Part shown: in pieces, positions 23,101 to 33,653 of the stretch
How the letters are laid out: each line of letters opens with the position of its first letter
Numbering within the stretch: the first letter of the stretch is position 1
Source of the DNA: Paraspadella gotoi
Taxonomy: Eukaryota > Chaetognatha
Direction: 5' to 3'
Assembly (NCBI GenBank): GCA_051294375.1
Contig: CM119264.1
Location: 15,338,196 to 15,402,195, forward strand
DNA: 64,000 nt
Translations under genes and position numbers: made by a program
Notes under the pieces: generated by a model
Databases searched by the model: none
What the model was told of the DNA's origin: nothing
Seen by the model: only the letters and a program-made list of their open reading frames with translations

Positions 23101-23559
23101 AACGAAATATATGACCATGAGGTAGTACGGTCATCCAAAAGGAGCATCAACAATCAAAATAAAAAAAAAAAGATAAGAAGAATCACAGAATTGATCACAG
23201 AACTGATAAACGTTGGAAATAAATGGACTATAATTTTATGTTTTCGCGAGAATAAAAGGTATAACGATTATGATTAAAAGGTGTTATGAGGAACAAAGTC
23301 AAGTCTAAGCTTGAGACTTTTTTTTCTCGAGACCATTGCCAAAAAGTCGTCTGGTTGCCCTGTGCGCCCCCTGGCCAAATCGCGTCCAAACAAAAACATG
23401 GCGACGTGAAAATGACCCGCTATTATTTTCGCAAACCTTCTTATTTGTCCATCTTCTCTATAATGGCATCTTTCCCTGAATAAAAAGAAATAAAAAAAAT
23501 ATTGATTCAAAAACAAAACTTTATATACGTCGTGGCTCTTTGCTCTTGCGCCGAGGCCA

Positions 23560-24728
23560 TCATCCACGCAGTCAATGGCATCGTCAACGACAACGACATT
23601 CCCTAGGCAGAGAAATGGGTCCTCCAAACCGACTTTGCTAATGCTTTAAACTGCATCAACCGCGAAAAGATACTTGAAGAAGTTCGGCGACACTGCCCAG
23701 GCGCCGCAGCACTCGCCGAGCTTTGCTACGCAACACCAAGCAATCTATTCTTTGGCGACCAACGCATCTCCAGCGAATCTGGTACCCAACAGCGCGACCC
23801 CCTTGGCAGTCTCCTTTTCGCCCTCCTCCTTCAGCCCCTCTCCCGTCTCAAAACGGATTTTTCTCTGCTCCTCCTCGTTTTCTTCCTCGATGACGGCATA
23901 CTCTTAGGCCGCCGCGAAGATCTCATTTGTAAAGTCGAGGAGGGGGTTCTTTCACATTCGCGCTTTCGACCTGCTGCAAACTTCAGGGGCTGAGCTCGGC
24001 CTAAAATTAAATGCCTTCAAATCTCTTATCTGGTGCGGCGACGAGGCCCTCCCCGATCCTCTCAGTCGAGGCGTTCCTCCCGCAGCCCCTGACGGATTCA
24101 CCCTCCTCGGCTCCCCAGTTGGCAACATCCCCTACTCTCGGTCGGTCGTCTCCACACGATCCGAGAAAATCACCTCAATCTTCGATCTACTCCCCTCCCT
24201 CAATGACGCCCAGATTAAATACAATATCCTCCGCCACTGTTTCTCTCTCCCCAAATTCTCTTACTGCCTTAGAACCTGCGATCCTCTCCACCTTCAACCC
24301 ACTTACTCTCACTTTGGTTCCTTCCAATTGGCCTCTTTTTCACGCATCCTCGGACGCCCTCTCAACGAATCCGCGCGCATCCAAGCCTTTCTCCCCGTCA
24401 AACTAGGGGGCGCCGGCCTTCGCTCCGCCACTCGACATAGCGCCGCCGCCTTCATCTCATCCATCAGCCAAACCCGCCACATCATCGACTCCCTCCTCCC
24501 CGACAATCCTTCGCGCCGCCCACTACAAAACGCCTTCCCTCTCCTTCAGGATGCCACTGGCAACCCCGCGTACTACTCCCTCGAACTTTTACCTCCCGAC
24601 TTCACGCAGCACTCCCTCTCATCCGAAATCGACTCCTCCTCTCACAACTCTGCTCATCAGCATCAAATCGCGACACCGCCAGACTTCACTCTCTCTCCCT
24701 CCCTCACGCCGGTGACTGGTGCGATGCG
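23560..24728 (+). pseudogene. Non-LTR retrotransposon reverse-transcriptase region, frameshifted
   Basis: The sense frame reads a reverse-transcriptase core with motifs in order: QTDFANALNCINREKILEEV, then LFFGDQRISSESGTQQRDPL, then FFLDDGILLGRREDL. The second motif corresponds to the family's G-QQGDPLG with a Gly-to-Arg change (QQRDPL). The catalytic box is FLDD instead of YADD. Downstream pieces in other frames (ASFSRILGRPL, LPVKLGGAGLRSATR) continue the thumb/connection region. At least one stop and several frameshifts interrupt it, so it is dead. Base composition is much more GC-rich than the surroundings. It runs into the endonuclease-like segment that follows. Confidence 0.8.
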
Positions 24729-25331
24729 GTGCCCTCTCCTAGCCTCAACCTCAACCTGGATTCTCGCTCCTTCAGCGCGGCGATGGGATATCGCCTCGGA
24801 ATCCCGCTCTTACAGGCGGGACCCTGCCGCTCTGAAATATGCGACCTCGAGGAGGATGACCTGGGGGACTACGCCCTGCACTGCCACGACGACCACGGGG
24901 TCAAGGGGGACCGACACGACCGGATTCGGGACAAAATCCACTCAGAGGCACAACTCGCCTGCCTCAACCCGAAGAAGGAAGCTCATGGTCTCGTCTCTGG
25001 ATCCCTATCTCGTCCCGCCGACATCTACATCCCTAATTGGATAGACGGCCGGAAAATAGCCTTTGATGTATCCGTCGTCTCCCCAGTCCAGGAGGCCATA
25101 ATCTTCCAAGCCGCCATTGAGATGCGGAAATCCGCCAAAATGCGCGGCAATTTCGCCAACTGCCAGGCCCAAGGAATACACTTTCAGCCTCTCATAGTGG
25201 AAACCTTTGGCGGCTGGGACAAGGAAGCCCTGACTTTTCTTAAAGCCCTTGCCCACGCTCGACGATGGGGAAAAAACAATTCCCTGGAATGTAAATACTT
25301 TTTCCAGTGCCTGTTCGTTGCCCTTCTTTGA
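24729..25331 (+). pseudogene. C-terminal endonuclease-like segment of the same non-LTR retrotransposon
   Basis: An open frame of 200 codons holds a Cys/His knuckle-like stretch (CRSEICDLEEDDLGDYALHC, with H and DRIRDKIH) and then RPADIYIPNW and IAFDVSVVSP. The spacing of Pro-Ala-Asp and Phe-Asp-Val fits a PD-(D/E)XK restriction-enzyme-like endonuclease fold of RLE-bearing non-LTR elements (inference from family knowledge). It ends PLIVETFGGWDKEALTFLK and an apparently altered tail. The same layout recurs at 26815 and, partly, on the minus strand at 30171. Confidence 0.75.
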
Positions 25332-25424
25332 TTTTACTTTGATATTTATTTCCATATTTTTATTTTTAAATGTTGACCAATTACCATACAATTACCATAC
25401 AATTCTTCTGCTTGAAGACCCCTA

Positions 25425-26108
25425 TGCAGAATTTTCTCTCCTCCGCTCCTGCCTCTCTTCCTAAACTCTCCTACGCCCTGCGCGCCACACCACCTTCCTT
25501 TATAAAGCCTTCTCTACAACGCTTTGATGGGATCATGCGCGAGGCCCTAGTGGGATCTCGCCTGGACGACCTCCAATGGCGCCAAGTTTTCTCTTCCCGT
25601 TTCGATGGGAGGGATGGGCGTCAGAGGAGCCTCAGCCCATGCCCCCGGAGCCTTCCTCGTCTCCACTCGTTCTACTCGTGCTCTTGTTGAGTCTATTATC
25701 CCTCTCCTGTGATCCTTGACTCTGCCAGAGCCCTTCAGACTTTGAATTCCCTCGTTACCTCCCCCTTTGATGAAGACCTCGGCGATGCAACTCAAAAGAT
25801 TTTTTTTTCTGAAATAAAAGAGACAATTTGACAGTTAAGACGATAAAAAGATAAAACGATTTTAAACAATTTGACATTCAAACAATAAAAGAGTATTGAG
25901 CAAGACTAATTGCACTGATGGCACTAAAAATAAAAAGATAATTTTATAAAAAATTGTCAGACACGCGATCGACCTACATCTTCAGCAACATTTGGTGGTC
26001 GACCTCTCTTCTGAAAGAGACATTGCGCGTCTTAAATCTTTGGCTTGGCCACATGCTGGAGATTGGCTCAACCCGGCCCCTTCTCGCCCCCTGGGACTTC
26101 ATCTACAC
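25425..26108 (+). pseudogene. Second non-LTR retrotransposon copy, 5' fragment
   Basis: Pieces read SLPKLSYALRATPPSFIKPS, LQRFDGIMREALVGSRLDDL, then, after frameshifts and an AT-rich interruption (about 25800-25960), HLVVDLSSERDIARLKSLAW and PHAGDWLNPAPSRPLGLHLH. This is the thumb/connection region of the same retrotransposon family as 23560-25331. It stops exactly at 26108, where a MITE has inserted, and resumes in the same frame at 26755 beyond the duplicated 8 bp. Confidence 0.72.
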
Positions 26109-26754
26109 TAGAGTGATGTGAAAATGATAAATTTTTAGAAAATTAAAGTTTAGCATATAAAACATGAACATAAAATCCAATAAAAATATTTTGGTAAATT
26201 TATTTTTTAATTTTATACATTAGTGGGTACCAGTGAGCTATATTTATAATAATAATTATTATTATTATTATTATAATAGTAATAAGTATATAATAGGCTA
26301 AAATTTCAAAATACAAATTTTTAAATTTTAAGATCGGATTTGGATTCCTTGCAAAAAGTTATTATAAGAAAGTACAATTCCTTTTTTAAAAATTATTTCA
26401 TTAAGTTAGTCAAAAATGTAAAAAACTATATTTAAGACGCCGATTTTAAATTTCCAGCTAAAAATATAGTTTTTTGTAGTTTTAACCTACTTAATGACAT
26501 AATTTTTGAAAAAGATTTATACTTTCTTTTATTAACTTTTAACGAGGAATCTGAATCTGTTCTCAGAATTAAAAAAAAACCATTTTGAAATTTTGACATT
26601 ATATAAGGGTAGTACTATATACAAAATAAGCTGACTGGGCTACTATATTTATTAAAAAAAAAAAATAATTACAGATTAGTATTCACTAATTCTAATATGA
26701 TAGTTTTCAAGATATAACTGCTAAATTTTGATTCCAAACTTTCACTTCACCCTA
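26109..26754 (+). mobile_element. hAT-like MITE family 1, copy b, inserted in a retrotransposon
   Basis: Ends TAGAGTGATGTGAAA and TTTCACTTCACCCTA are flanked by the exact duplication ATCTACAC (26101-26108 and 26755-26762). Removing it plus one duplicate restores the retrotransposon frame across the junction, which proves the borders. Confidence 0.95.
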
Positions 26755-27441
26755 ATCTACACCCACTAGAATTTCCAGTGGCAGCCCAATACCGTCTCGG
26801 CCTCCGTTTTCAGCATGGCTGGACCCTGCCCTGCTTGTGGTGCCGATAGCGATACCCTCGGTGATCATGCTGTATCTTGCGCAAACGATGGAGAAAGGAT
26901 CTCGTGTCACAACAAACTTCGGGATGCCCTTCACAAGGACGCAGCACGCGCCGCTCTTGCTCCCACTAAGGAAGCTCAAGCCCTCCTGCCTAGCAGGACT
27001 GCACGCCCCGCTGATATTTACATCCAAAACTGGATAGAAGGGAAGGACGCCGCCTTGGATGTGACCGTTGCAAACTCCCTCCTCTCATCCATCATCCACA
27101 GGGCTGCGGAATATCCAGGTTCGGCGTTGGAAACCGCCCGTGGGAAGGAAAATGGCTGTCCTTCGAAGCTTGCCGCGCCGAGGGGATCATTTTCGTCCCC
27201 CTTCCAGCCGAGACACTCGGAGCTTGGGACGCCGATGCAGCCCTCCACATTTCGTAAAATTTGTCTGGCACTGGCAAGGCAAACCGGACGCGAAGGGGGT
27301 GAAACAATCCGTCATCTCTTCCAGCGCCTCGGAATTGTATTGATGAAGGGAAACGCCGCCCTCCTTCTCAACCGCAATCCCTCTCACCCGACTCCAGATG
27401 TTGATGCATCGATGGCGACGTCGATCACGAATGACTCCTGA
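26755..27441 (+). pseudogene. Second non-LTR retrotransposon copy, 3' endonuclease-like fragment
   Basis: After the MITE the frame resumes as PLEFPVAAQYRLGLRFQHG. It shifts near 26813 into a 208-codon open frame with CPACGADSDTLGDHAVSC, HNKLRDALHKDAARAAL, TARPADIYIQNWIEGKDAAL and DVTVANSLL. This gives a C-x2-C...H...C knuckle and the PD...(D)xK-like core. The tail reads LFQRLGIVLMKGNAALLLNR, the usual end of this family. One frameshift plus the MITE make it non-functional, although the terminal domain is well preserved. Confidence 0.78.
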
Positions 27442-27639
27442 AATGACTCATTAATTCTCCATCTCAACATCTGTTAGAATCTTTCTGTGATAGTCCATTC
27501 CTGTGATTCCTGTGATTCTTCGTATTTTGTTTTATATTTTGATGCCCTTTTGGATGACCAGTCTACCTCATTTATTTTGTTGTCTCTTTTTCTTTCCAGG
27601 AAAAAAAAATACAATCGCTTAACTTTCAATTCGCCGAAT

Positions 27640-28230
27640 GTATACGGTACGCGAAGCGTAGAGTGTCCTTTTTCCAGGGATCAAATAATTCTTCTATTTT
27701 TGCGTCTAATGAGCTGATATCTTAACATAAAATAGTCTCAACGTTGGTCTATTGCCCATTGGGTTAAAATTTAAATTGGACAATTCTAAAACACTTAAAA
27801 ATAGGCCCAAATTACATAGTATAAGCTTTAACTTAAGCTTGTTTTGGAGAATTTTTAACTTTATTTTCAAATTGATATTATTTTTAAGATATTACTTTAA
27901 AAAAGGTATTTATTAATACTTTATCAAATTTCAATTTTTTTAATTATTATAAAAAGATATTAAGACAAGGATTCTAAATATATAAATATTTTGTAAATTA
28001 GATCACCCAAGGCCGAGATATGGCATTTTGAAATTGTCAAAAAGAGAAAAAAATACCTTTTTTCAAACCCAAATAAAAAACTGTACAATCAACATATCTC
28101 TTTAATATTTTAAAGAGAGGTAATATTTTCTTTCAAATTAATAGTCTTCAAGTTTCAGATCAATCGGAAAACTTTTACTATTAAATCTTTAAGGAGAAAG
28201 TTAATTTTTGAAAAAAAATCGATTTTTAAA
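27640..28230. repeat. Left arm of a large inverted repeat
   Basis: GAAGCGTAGAGTGTCCTTTT, GCCCATTGGGTTAAAATTTA, AACTTAAGCTTGTTTTGGAG and AAGGCCGAGATATGGCATTT all recur in complement and reverse order in 30590-31640. The arms enclose about 2.4 kb. Confidence 0.75.
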
Positions 28231-28890
28231 AAATAAGTTGGAGCAAACAATGTCGGATCTGCCCACGATCATCATCGGTAATTAATTAATTAATTAATTA
28301 ATAACTAATTAATTAATAATTAATTAATAAATATTTAATTCAAGTTAATTATTTAATTAATAATTAATTTATTTAAGTTAATTATTTAACAGCAATCGGC
28401 AATTTGATCAGAAATGTTTGTTTTGATTGATTAATTGACTGATTAATTAATTATTGATTAATTAATTGACTAATTGATTAATTAACTGATTAATTATTTG
28501 ATTAATTAATACATCTTGCATTTACATTTAATATAAAAGGAAAAGGAGGAATAATCAATTAGTAAAACTTGTTTTTTCCATTTAAACTCATTTCCACTCA
28601 AACGATTGCCATCGAAACTTGATTTCCAGTTTAATCACGCACTTTTCTACCCAAATACAAATTTCAAGTCAATCGCCACATCCACTCATGAGTAATTGGT
28701 GTTCAAATAGTTAAATATAATTTTTGGTTTTTTCTATTTAAACTCATTTCCACTCGGACGATTCTATCGAAACTTCTTATCCAGCTCAATCATACACTTC
28801 CCTACCTACACACAAAATGTCATTCCAATCCATCCATCGGTTCCAGCTATCAATAAATCAATCCATCAATCAATCAATAAATCAATCTAT
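28230..28890 (-). mobile_element. Family A element, truncated
   Basis: It starts AAGTTGGAGCAAACAATGTC with GGATCTGCCC, followed by ATTAATTAAT runs and AAACTCATTTCCACTC blocks. It breaks off in ATCAATCAATC low-complexity DNA (28850-28930) without the palindromic end. Confidence 0.6.
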
Positions 28891-28930
28891 CATCCAATCC
28901 ATCAGTCAATCCATCAATTAATCAATAAAC

Positions 28931-29123
28931 AGTTGCATCAACATTTGCATGATTAAATTCAGCGCAATTCATAGAACAAGGATAAAAGAAAATTATTGTT
29001 CTTTTCCTATCACTCATAAATTTACAACTTTATTGATTTTTCAGACAAAGAATTACAGATAATTGACTAAGAGACGTGATATAATTACGTACTTAAGAAT
29101 TAACAGTTATCAGTATATTTCTT

Positions 29124-29158
<35 letters not shown>

Positions 29159-30170
29159 AGACTTCTTGATGTTCATGCTTTGCGGCCCAAGGCGTTCAAT
29201 GTGTCACTCGTCGAGAAAGGGTTCTGACAAGTCTTGAGTAATATATTACGTATATTGGTCGTAAAAAATTGTGGCAATAATTGTGACAAAAACAGTAGCG
29301 AAAACGCTTAAAAACATTTTCCAACAAGAGACGTTCAAAAGGTTCATTAACGACTGAAAAGCAAGTGACAAAAATTTGGAAAAGTAGATTTAATAATTGC
29401 CCGTCGTCAAAAACTGGCCGAGATAGAGAAGAAAAAAATATGACCAACGACAATTCTCTTTCACACTCTCTCTCTCTCTCTACATCTTAGACTTATTTTT
29501 TCAGCCCTGATTTTCTATTGTCATTTATGATTCATGAATATTAAGGAATAAATGAGTGTTTGATTAATTACATACATGATTTTTGGACTATTGATTTAGT
29601 GATTGATTTATCTATCAATAGATTGATTGGTTGATTGAGTGATTGATCCATCTATCAATTGATCAAATGATTGACTTATTGGTTCTTTTACTGATTGATT
29701 GATAGTTTATACAAATGATGTTTTGCGTTTTTTATTTTTTTCCTTCATTATTTTTTTTTCTTCATTCATTTTCATTTGAAAGAGAGAGAGAGAGAAGAGA
29801 GGAGGTGGAGAGAAAAGAGAACATGAAAGAGTAAAATGAGATACTCTGGTTAATCCTAAAACTTGTCTCCGAGATAGTCTGGTTAAACTCATTATTAGCT
29901 TGGACAGGGAAATACTTGGTCGTGACATGGGGTAGTACACTGTAGGTACTTTATCCATATGTTCTAATTACATACAACCAGTTCGCCGGAGAGGCCCAAT
30001 ATAAAATATAGCATTCATACTTCATACTTCATCTAAATGTTCTAATTACTTTTTTTTTCTGAAAAGAAAACAGCAAACAAATAATTGCGGGAATGGTTGC
30101 AAAAATATCTTATGTCAACAATAAACATAAACAAAAAAGATAAAAAAGAAAAAGAGATCAGGGGACAAAG
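28931..30170. other. No gene recognised; microsatellites
   Basis: CT runs at 29127-29155 and 29463-29482, ATTGATTGAT-type words at 29580-29705 and a GA run at 29780-29815. Nothing protein-like on either strand. Confidence 0.6.
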
Positions 30171-30480
30171 TCAAGCAACTCCGTCCACATGAGACGGCAA
30201 CTCAATCACGGGACTTCGGGAAGCAAGCAGGTTCCCATTCTCGCACTGAAGGCAGACAGAAAGTCTCTCAAAAAAGTTCTTAGACGTTTTGCCGATATCT
30301 AAGCCTGCATTCGTTGCTTGAAGTTTGGCAAAGTCTTTTAGGTTTAAGAAAGCATCCAGGTCCCATGCCCCAAAGGTAGTGACAACCAAAGGATATGAAG
30401 CCAAGTCGGCCGGCAGTTTGCCTTCATACTTAGCATGTTTGGCCTGACGAGCTCGTTCCAGGGCATATGTGGGGTTGACT
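30171..30480 (-). pseudogene. Third non-LTR retrotransposon copy, C-terminal fragment
   Basis: On the minus strand the frame reads YALERARQAKHAKYEGKL, ADLASYPLVVTTFGAWDLDA, FLNLKDFAKLQATNAGL and NFFERLSVCLQCENGNLLAS. This matches the last quarter of the endonuclease-like proteins at 24729 and 26815 (PL-VET-G-W ... L-RL---L-----A). The sequence differs clearly from both, so it represents another subfamily or an older insertion. The upstream part is missing. Confidence 0.65.
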
Positions 30481-30589
30481 AACTTACAACCAGTTGGCCC
30501 ATTTTAAAATATAGCGTTCATCAAGGATGTCTTCTGCCCTCGCTCTCTCAACACATCGTAACTTTAACCTTTTTACATTATTCATCTAT

Positions 30590-31640
30590 TTTTTTAAAAA
30601 AAATCGATTTTTTCAAAAATTTACTTTCTCCTTAAAGATTTAATAGTAAAAGTTTTCCGATTGATCTGAAACTTAAAGAGCTTTAATTTGAATGAAAATA
30701 TTACCTATCTTTAAAATATTAATGAGATATGATTGTACAGTTTTTTATTGGGTTTAAAAAGGTGTATTTTTTTCTCTTTTTGACAATTTCAAAATGCCAT
30801 ATCTCGGCCTTGGATGATCTAATTTACAAAATATTTATATATTTAGAATCCTTGTCTTAATCTCTTTTTATAATAATAAAAAAATTTGAAACTTTGATAA
30901 AGTATTAATAAAAACCTTTTTTAAAGTAATATCTTAAAAATAATATCAATTTGAAAATAAAGTTAAAAAATTCTCCAAAACAAGCTTAAGTTAAAGCTTA
31001 TACTATGTAATTGTTAAGCACTTAAAACAATAAAAAAATACTTACGTAGTAAGGATAAATTTAGTAAAGTAGAAAATCTTATAATATGTAAATGAGATTT
31101 AGGCTTATTTTAATTTAAATTTTTTAGACCACCAGCAGATAAAGTAATGCTTTGGCTATTTTATGGTTAAAAAATCAATCCAGTTCTCTGTATATTTTAG
31201 GTATAAATGACAATTGAATTTTGTTTCTAAAATTTTTGACCAAAAAATGACCCGAAACTCATATATGTTGTAGAGCTACCAAAGCTCATCTAAGACTATA
31301 ATATAAAATCATAATATTCACTAATATAATAGTATACTGATTTAAAAAAATGACACATCTTAAAATATTTCCCCTAGTAAATGCTAAAACTTTTCAAATT
31401 TTATTCTATATCTGACAAACATCTCACAAACCCTTTTAGATGTATATGTAAAATTTTAAAATTGTACTACATAAAATGTCCAAGTTATGCCAACAAATTT
31501 TTGGTGTAAGTGGTTTAGATATGCGATTTAAATTTTAACCCAATGGGCGATTCATAATCATATGTAAAAACAGACGCAAAAATATAAGAATTATTTGATC
31601 CCAGGAAAAAGGACACTCTACGCTTCGGGTACTATAATAT
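30590..31640. repeat. Right arm of the large inverted repeat
   Basis: Complement of 27640-28230, with about 480 extra bases (31020-31500) that the left arm lacks. It ends CACTCTACGCTTCGGGTAC. 31641-32178 and 32434-32826 show no recognised feature. Confidence 0.72.
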
Positions 31641-32178
31641 TGTTTCTCGTTTTTATTTCAGAAAAAAAAAAATTGTCCTTCTTTGCCTCCGTCTTTGAAT
31701 TTAATTTTTTTTATTTCATTTTTATTTTATATTTTATTTTTGATATTCAAATTCATCAGAATGTTAAATTGTTGTCTATCTTTTTCCTTTCAGAAAAAAA
31801 AGGGAAAAAAACCTGCTCATATTCATACAATCGTTCAACATTCAAATTAATTACTAACTAATAATAACTAACTAATAACTAATTAATTACTTACTAACTA
31901 ATAATTAGACTGTATAAAATTGTTGTCTGTATTTTTCCTTCAGTGTAAAGTGTTAGTTCCAAAGACTCGCGAATCGTCACAAGGATTTATCGTTTTGATC
32001 ATTTCATCATTCGTGCTTTAGTTTATTCATTGGTTTCTGAATTTATTCTGATTTTTGTAATTCTTATGAGTGTTTTAGAGGAAGGGTCATTCAGCATAAC
32101 AATGCGTAATCATTGATGTATACGTAAAGAATTACATTATAGCCATCGGCCCATCAGTAATCACAAAAAAATAGGTTT

Positions 32179-32433
32179 TTATTTATATATATACATTCTG
32201 TTTTCAATAATTTTTTTTAAATGGGTAAATAACAAAATTGTTAAGTTAAATGGGTAAGCAAATTTTTTAAAGATTTGTTTTTCAATCTGGTTGTTAAAAA
32301 ATTCTAGGTAAGAAGTTAAAACATTATGAGTATGCAATCTTTTGGAAAAATTCATCAGGTTTTCTAAAATGTTAATATATTGTCCTTTGAGGTCATCATA
32401 ACTGATTGGATCTTTAAAGTTTATTGCTGCCAT
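32179..32433 (-). CDS. Unrecognised 84-codon open frame
   Basis: An open frame of 84 codons starts MAAINFKDPISYDDLKGQYI in a good start context (A at -3, G at +4). It continues with mixed charged and hydrophobic residues, ending HLKKIIENRMYIYK. The composition looks more like a real protein than the low-complexity frames common here. It is alone, however, with no recognised domain, no visible splice partner and no second copy in the window. It could be a first exon, a retrotransposon remnant or chance in AT-rich DNA. Confidence 0.25.
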   Translation of the reverse strand: MAAINFKDPISYDDLKGQYINILENLMNFSKRLHTHNVLTSYLEFFNNQIEKQIFKKFAYPFNLTILLFTHLKKIIENRMYIYK

Positions 32434-32826
32434 TTTCTTGGAGAGTATATTCTATATTCCACATTGAGGGACTTGCTATTTCCGTTTCTTTAAGATGTTA
32501 GTCCAATCTTAACTTTCGCCATTTTCAGTTGCCGAGAGAGAGAGTTGAAGCGATCTTGTTTTTAGTCGCCAGGTTCAAAGTTCAATGTTTAGTTTTTGAA
32601 ACTTCCAAGTTTCGGTTGTCAAAGAGTGAAGATAAAGGAGAAAATTATCTTGTAATAAATATCAAGTAGGGTTTTGTTTCTAAAATTGCTGCTTCTTTGT
32701 AATGGTTTAGTCAAAATTGTTTTTTTTTTGGGAGGAAGATTTGTCCAATTTAGTTGATTTCCGAGTTTCTGTTTTTGGTTGTTAGTGCAGAAAGATAGTT
32801 TCTTTTGGTAATTTCCACAGTTTTTT

Positions 32827-33608
32827 ATCGTCGCAATCGCTGAGCGTTTGCGACGATATTGTAACGCTTTTGTGCATAAGTGGCGTCGTCGTTGTCAGCG
32901 TTCCAAATTATAGATCGCCTTTTTTATGATTAAATTTGAATGTATGAAGCTGAAAATTTATATACAGCTTCTCATCATCGATGTGCTTACAATTGAGTCT
33001 GGATAGTTATTAAATGTTTTGTTTACGTTTTATCAAAACAAACAAATTTTCTCTCTTTTATTTTTATGTTTCCTTCTCTCTCTCTCTTTTCTCTTTTAAA
33101 TATATGTATTATGTAGCTCTCTCTCTCTCTTTTGCCCAGTGCTGATTCATTGGGAAAATAAAAACAAATCCGCAGCTGGCTCTGCAGGGGCTTTCTCTTT
33201 TCTTCTGCTGCTGCCTTTTAATTTCTTTCTTTTTCTCTCTCTCTTTTTCTCTATGCTTTTTTATTTAAAAAAATTGAATTAGGATTGAACTCGTAAAATT
33301 AAGCATCGCATTCGTGCATATTATCATTTTGCTATTGCAACATCTGGTTTTTGTTTCATTTTTTTTTCTCAGAGACTGCGTTTGCTGATCAGTTTATTTT
33401 TTGACAATGATTTTTTTTTTTTATTATAACTTTATTTTCCTCAGTACTTTATTACTTTTTTTAATTGACATTCGCAAAAAAAAATTTTTCTTTCTGTTTA
33501 TAAATTAATTTTATTTTCTCAAATTTTATTTTATTTAGTATCAAAATTTGTCGTCAATCCAGATTTTCTTATGCGATTGCGACGATCCTTATGCTTTAAG
33601 ATTTTTTT
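32827..33608 (+). mobile_element. Family B element (HINE-like candidate)
   Basis: It starts with a hairpin, ATCGTCGCAATCGC against GCGTTTGCGACGAT, and ends GCGATTGCGACGATCC with TTATGCTTTAAG, a matching half-site. The interior contains TTTATATACAGCTTCTCATC and a CT-rich microsatellite. Other copies are at 39963 and 41285. Confidence 0.68.
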
Positions 33609-33653
33609 AGCTGGGTTTTTTGTTTTTTGAGTGGGTTTTTTGGGTGAGTTTTT

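Noticed and set aside
23274-23627. 117-codon minus-strand frame
   Set aside because: It overlaps the 5' side of the retrotransposon reverse-transcriptase region read from the wrong strand; no family resemblance.
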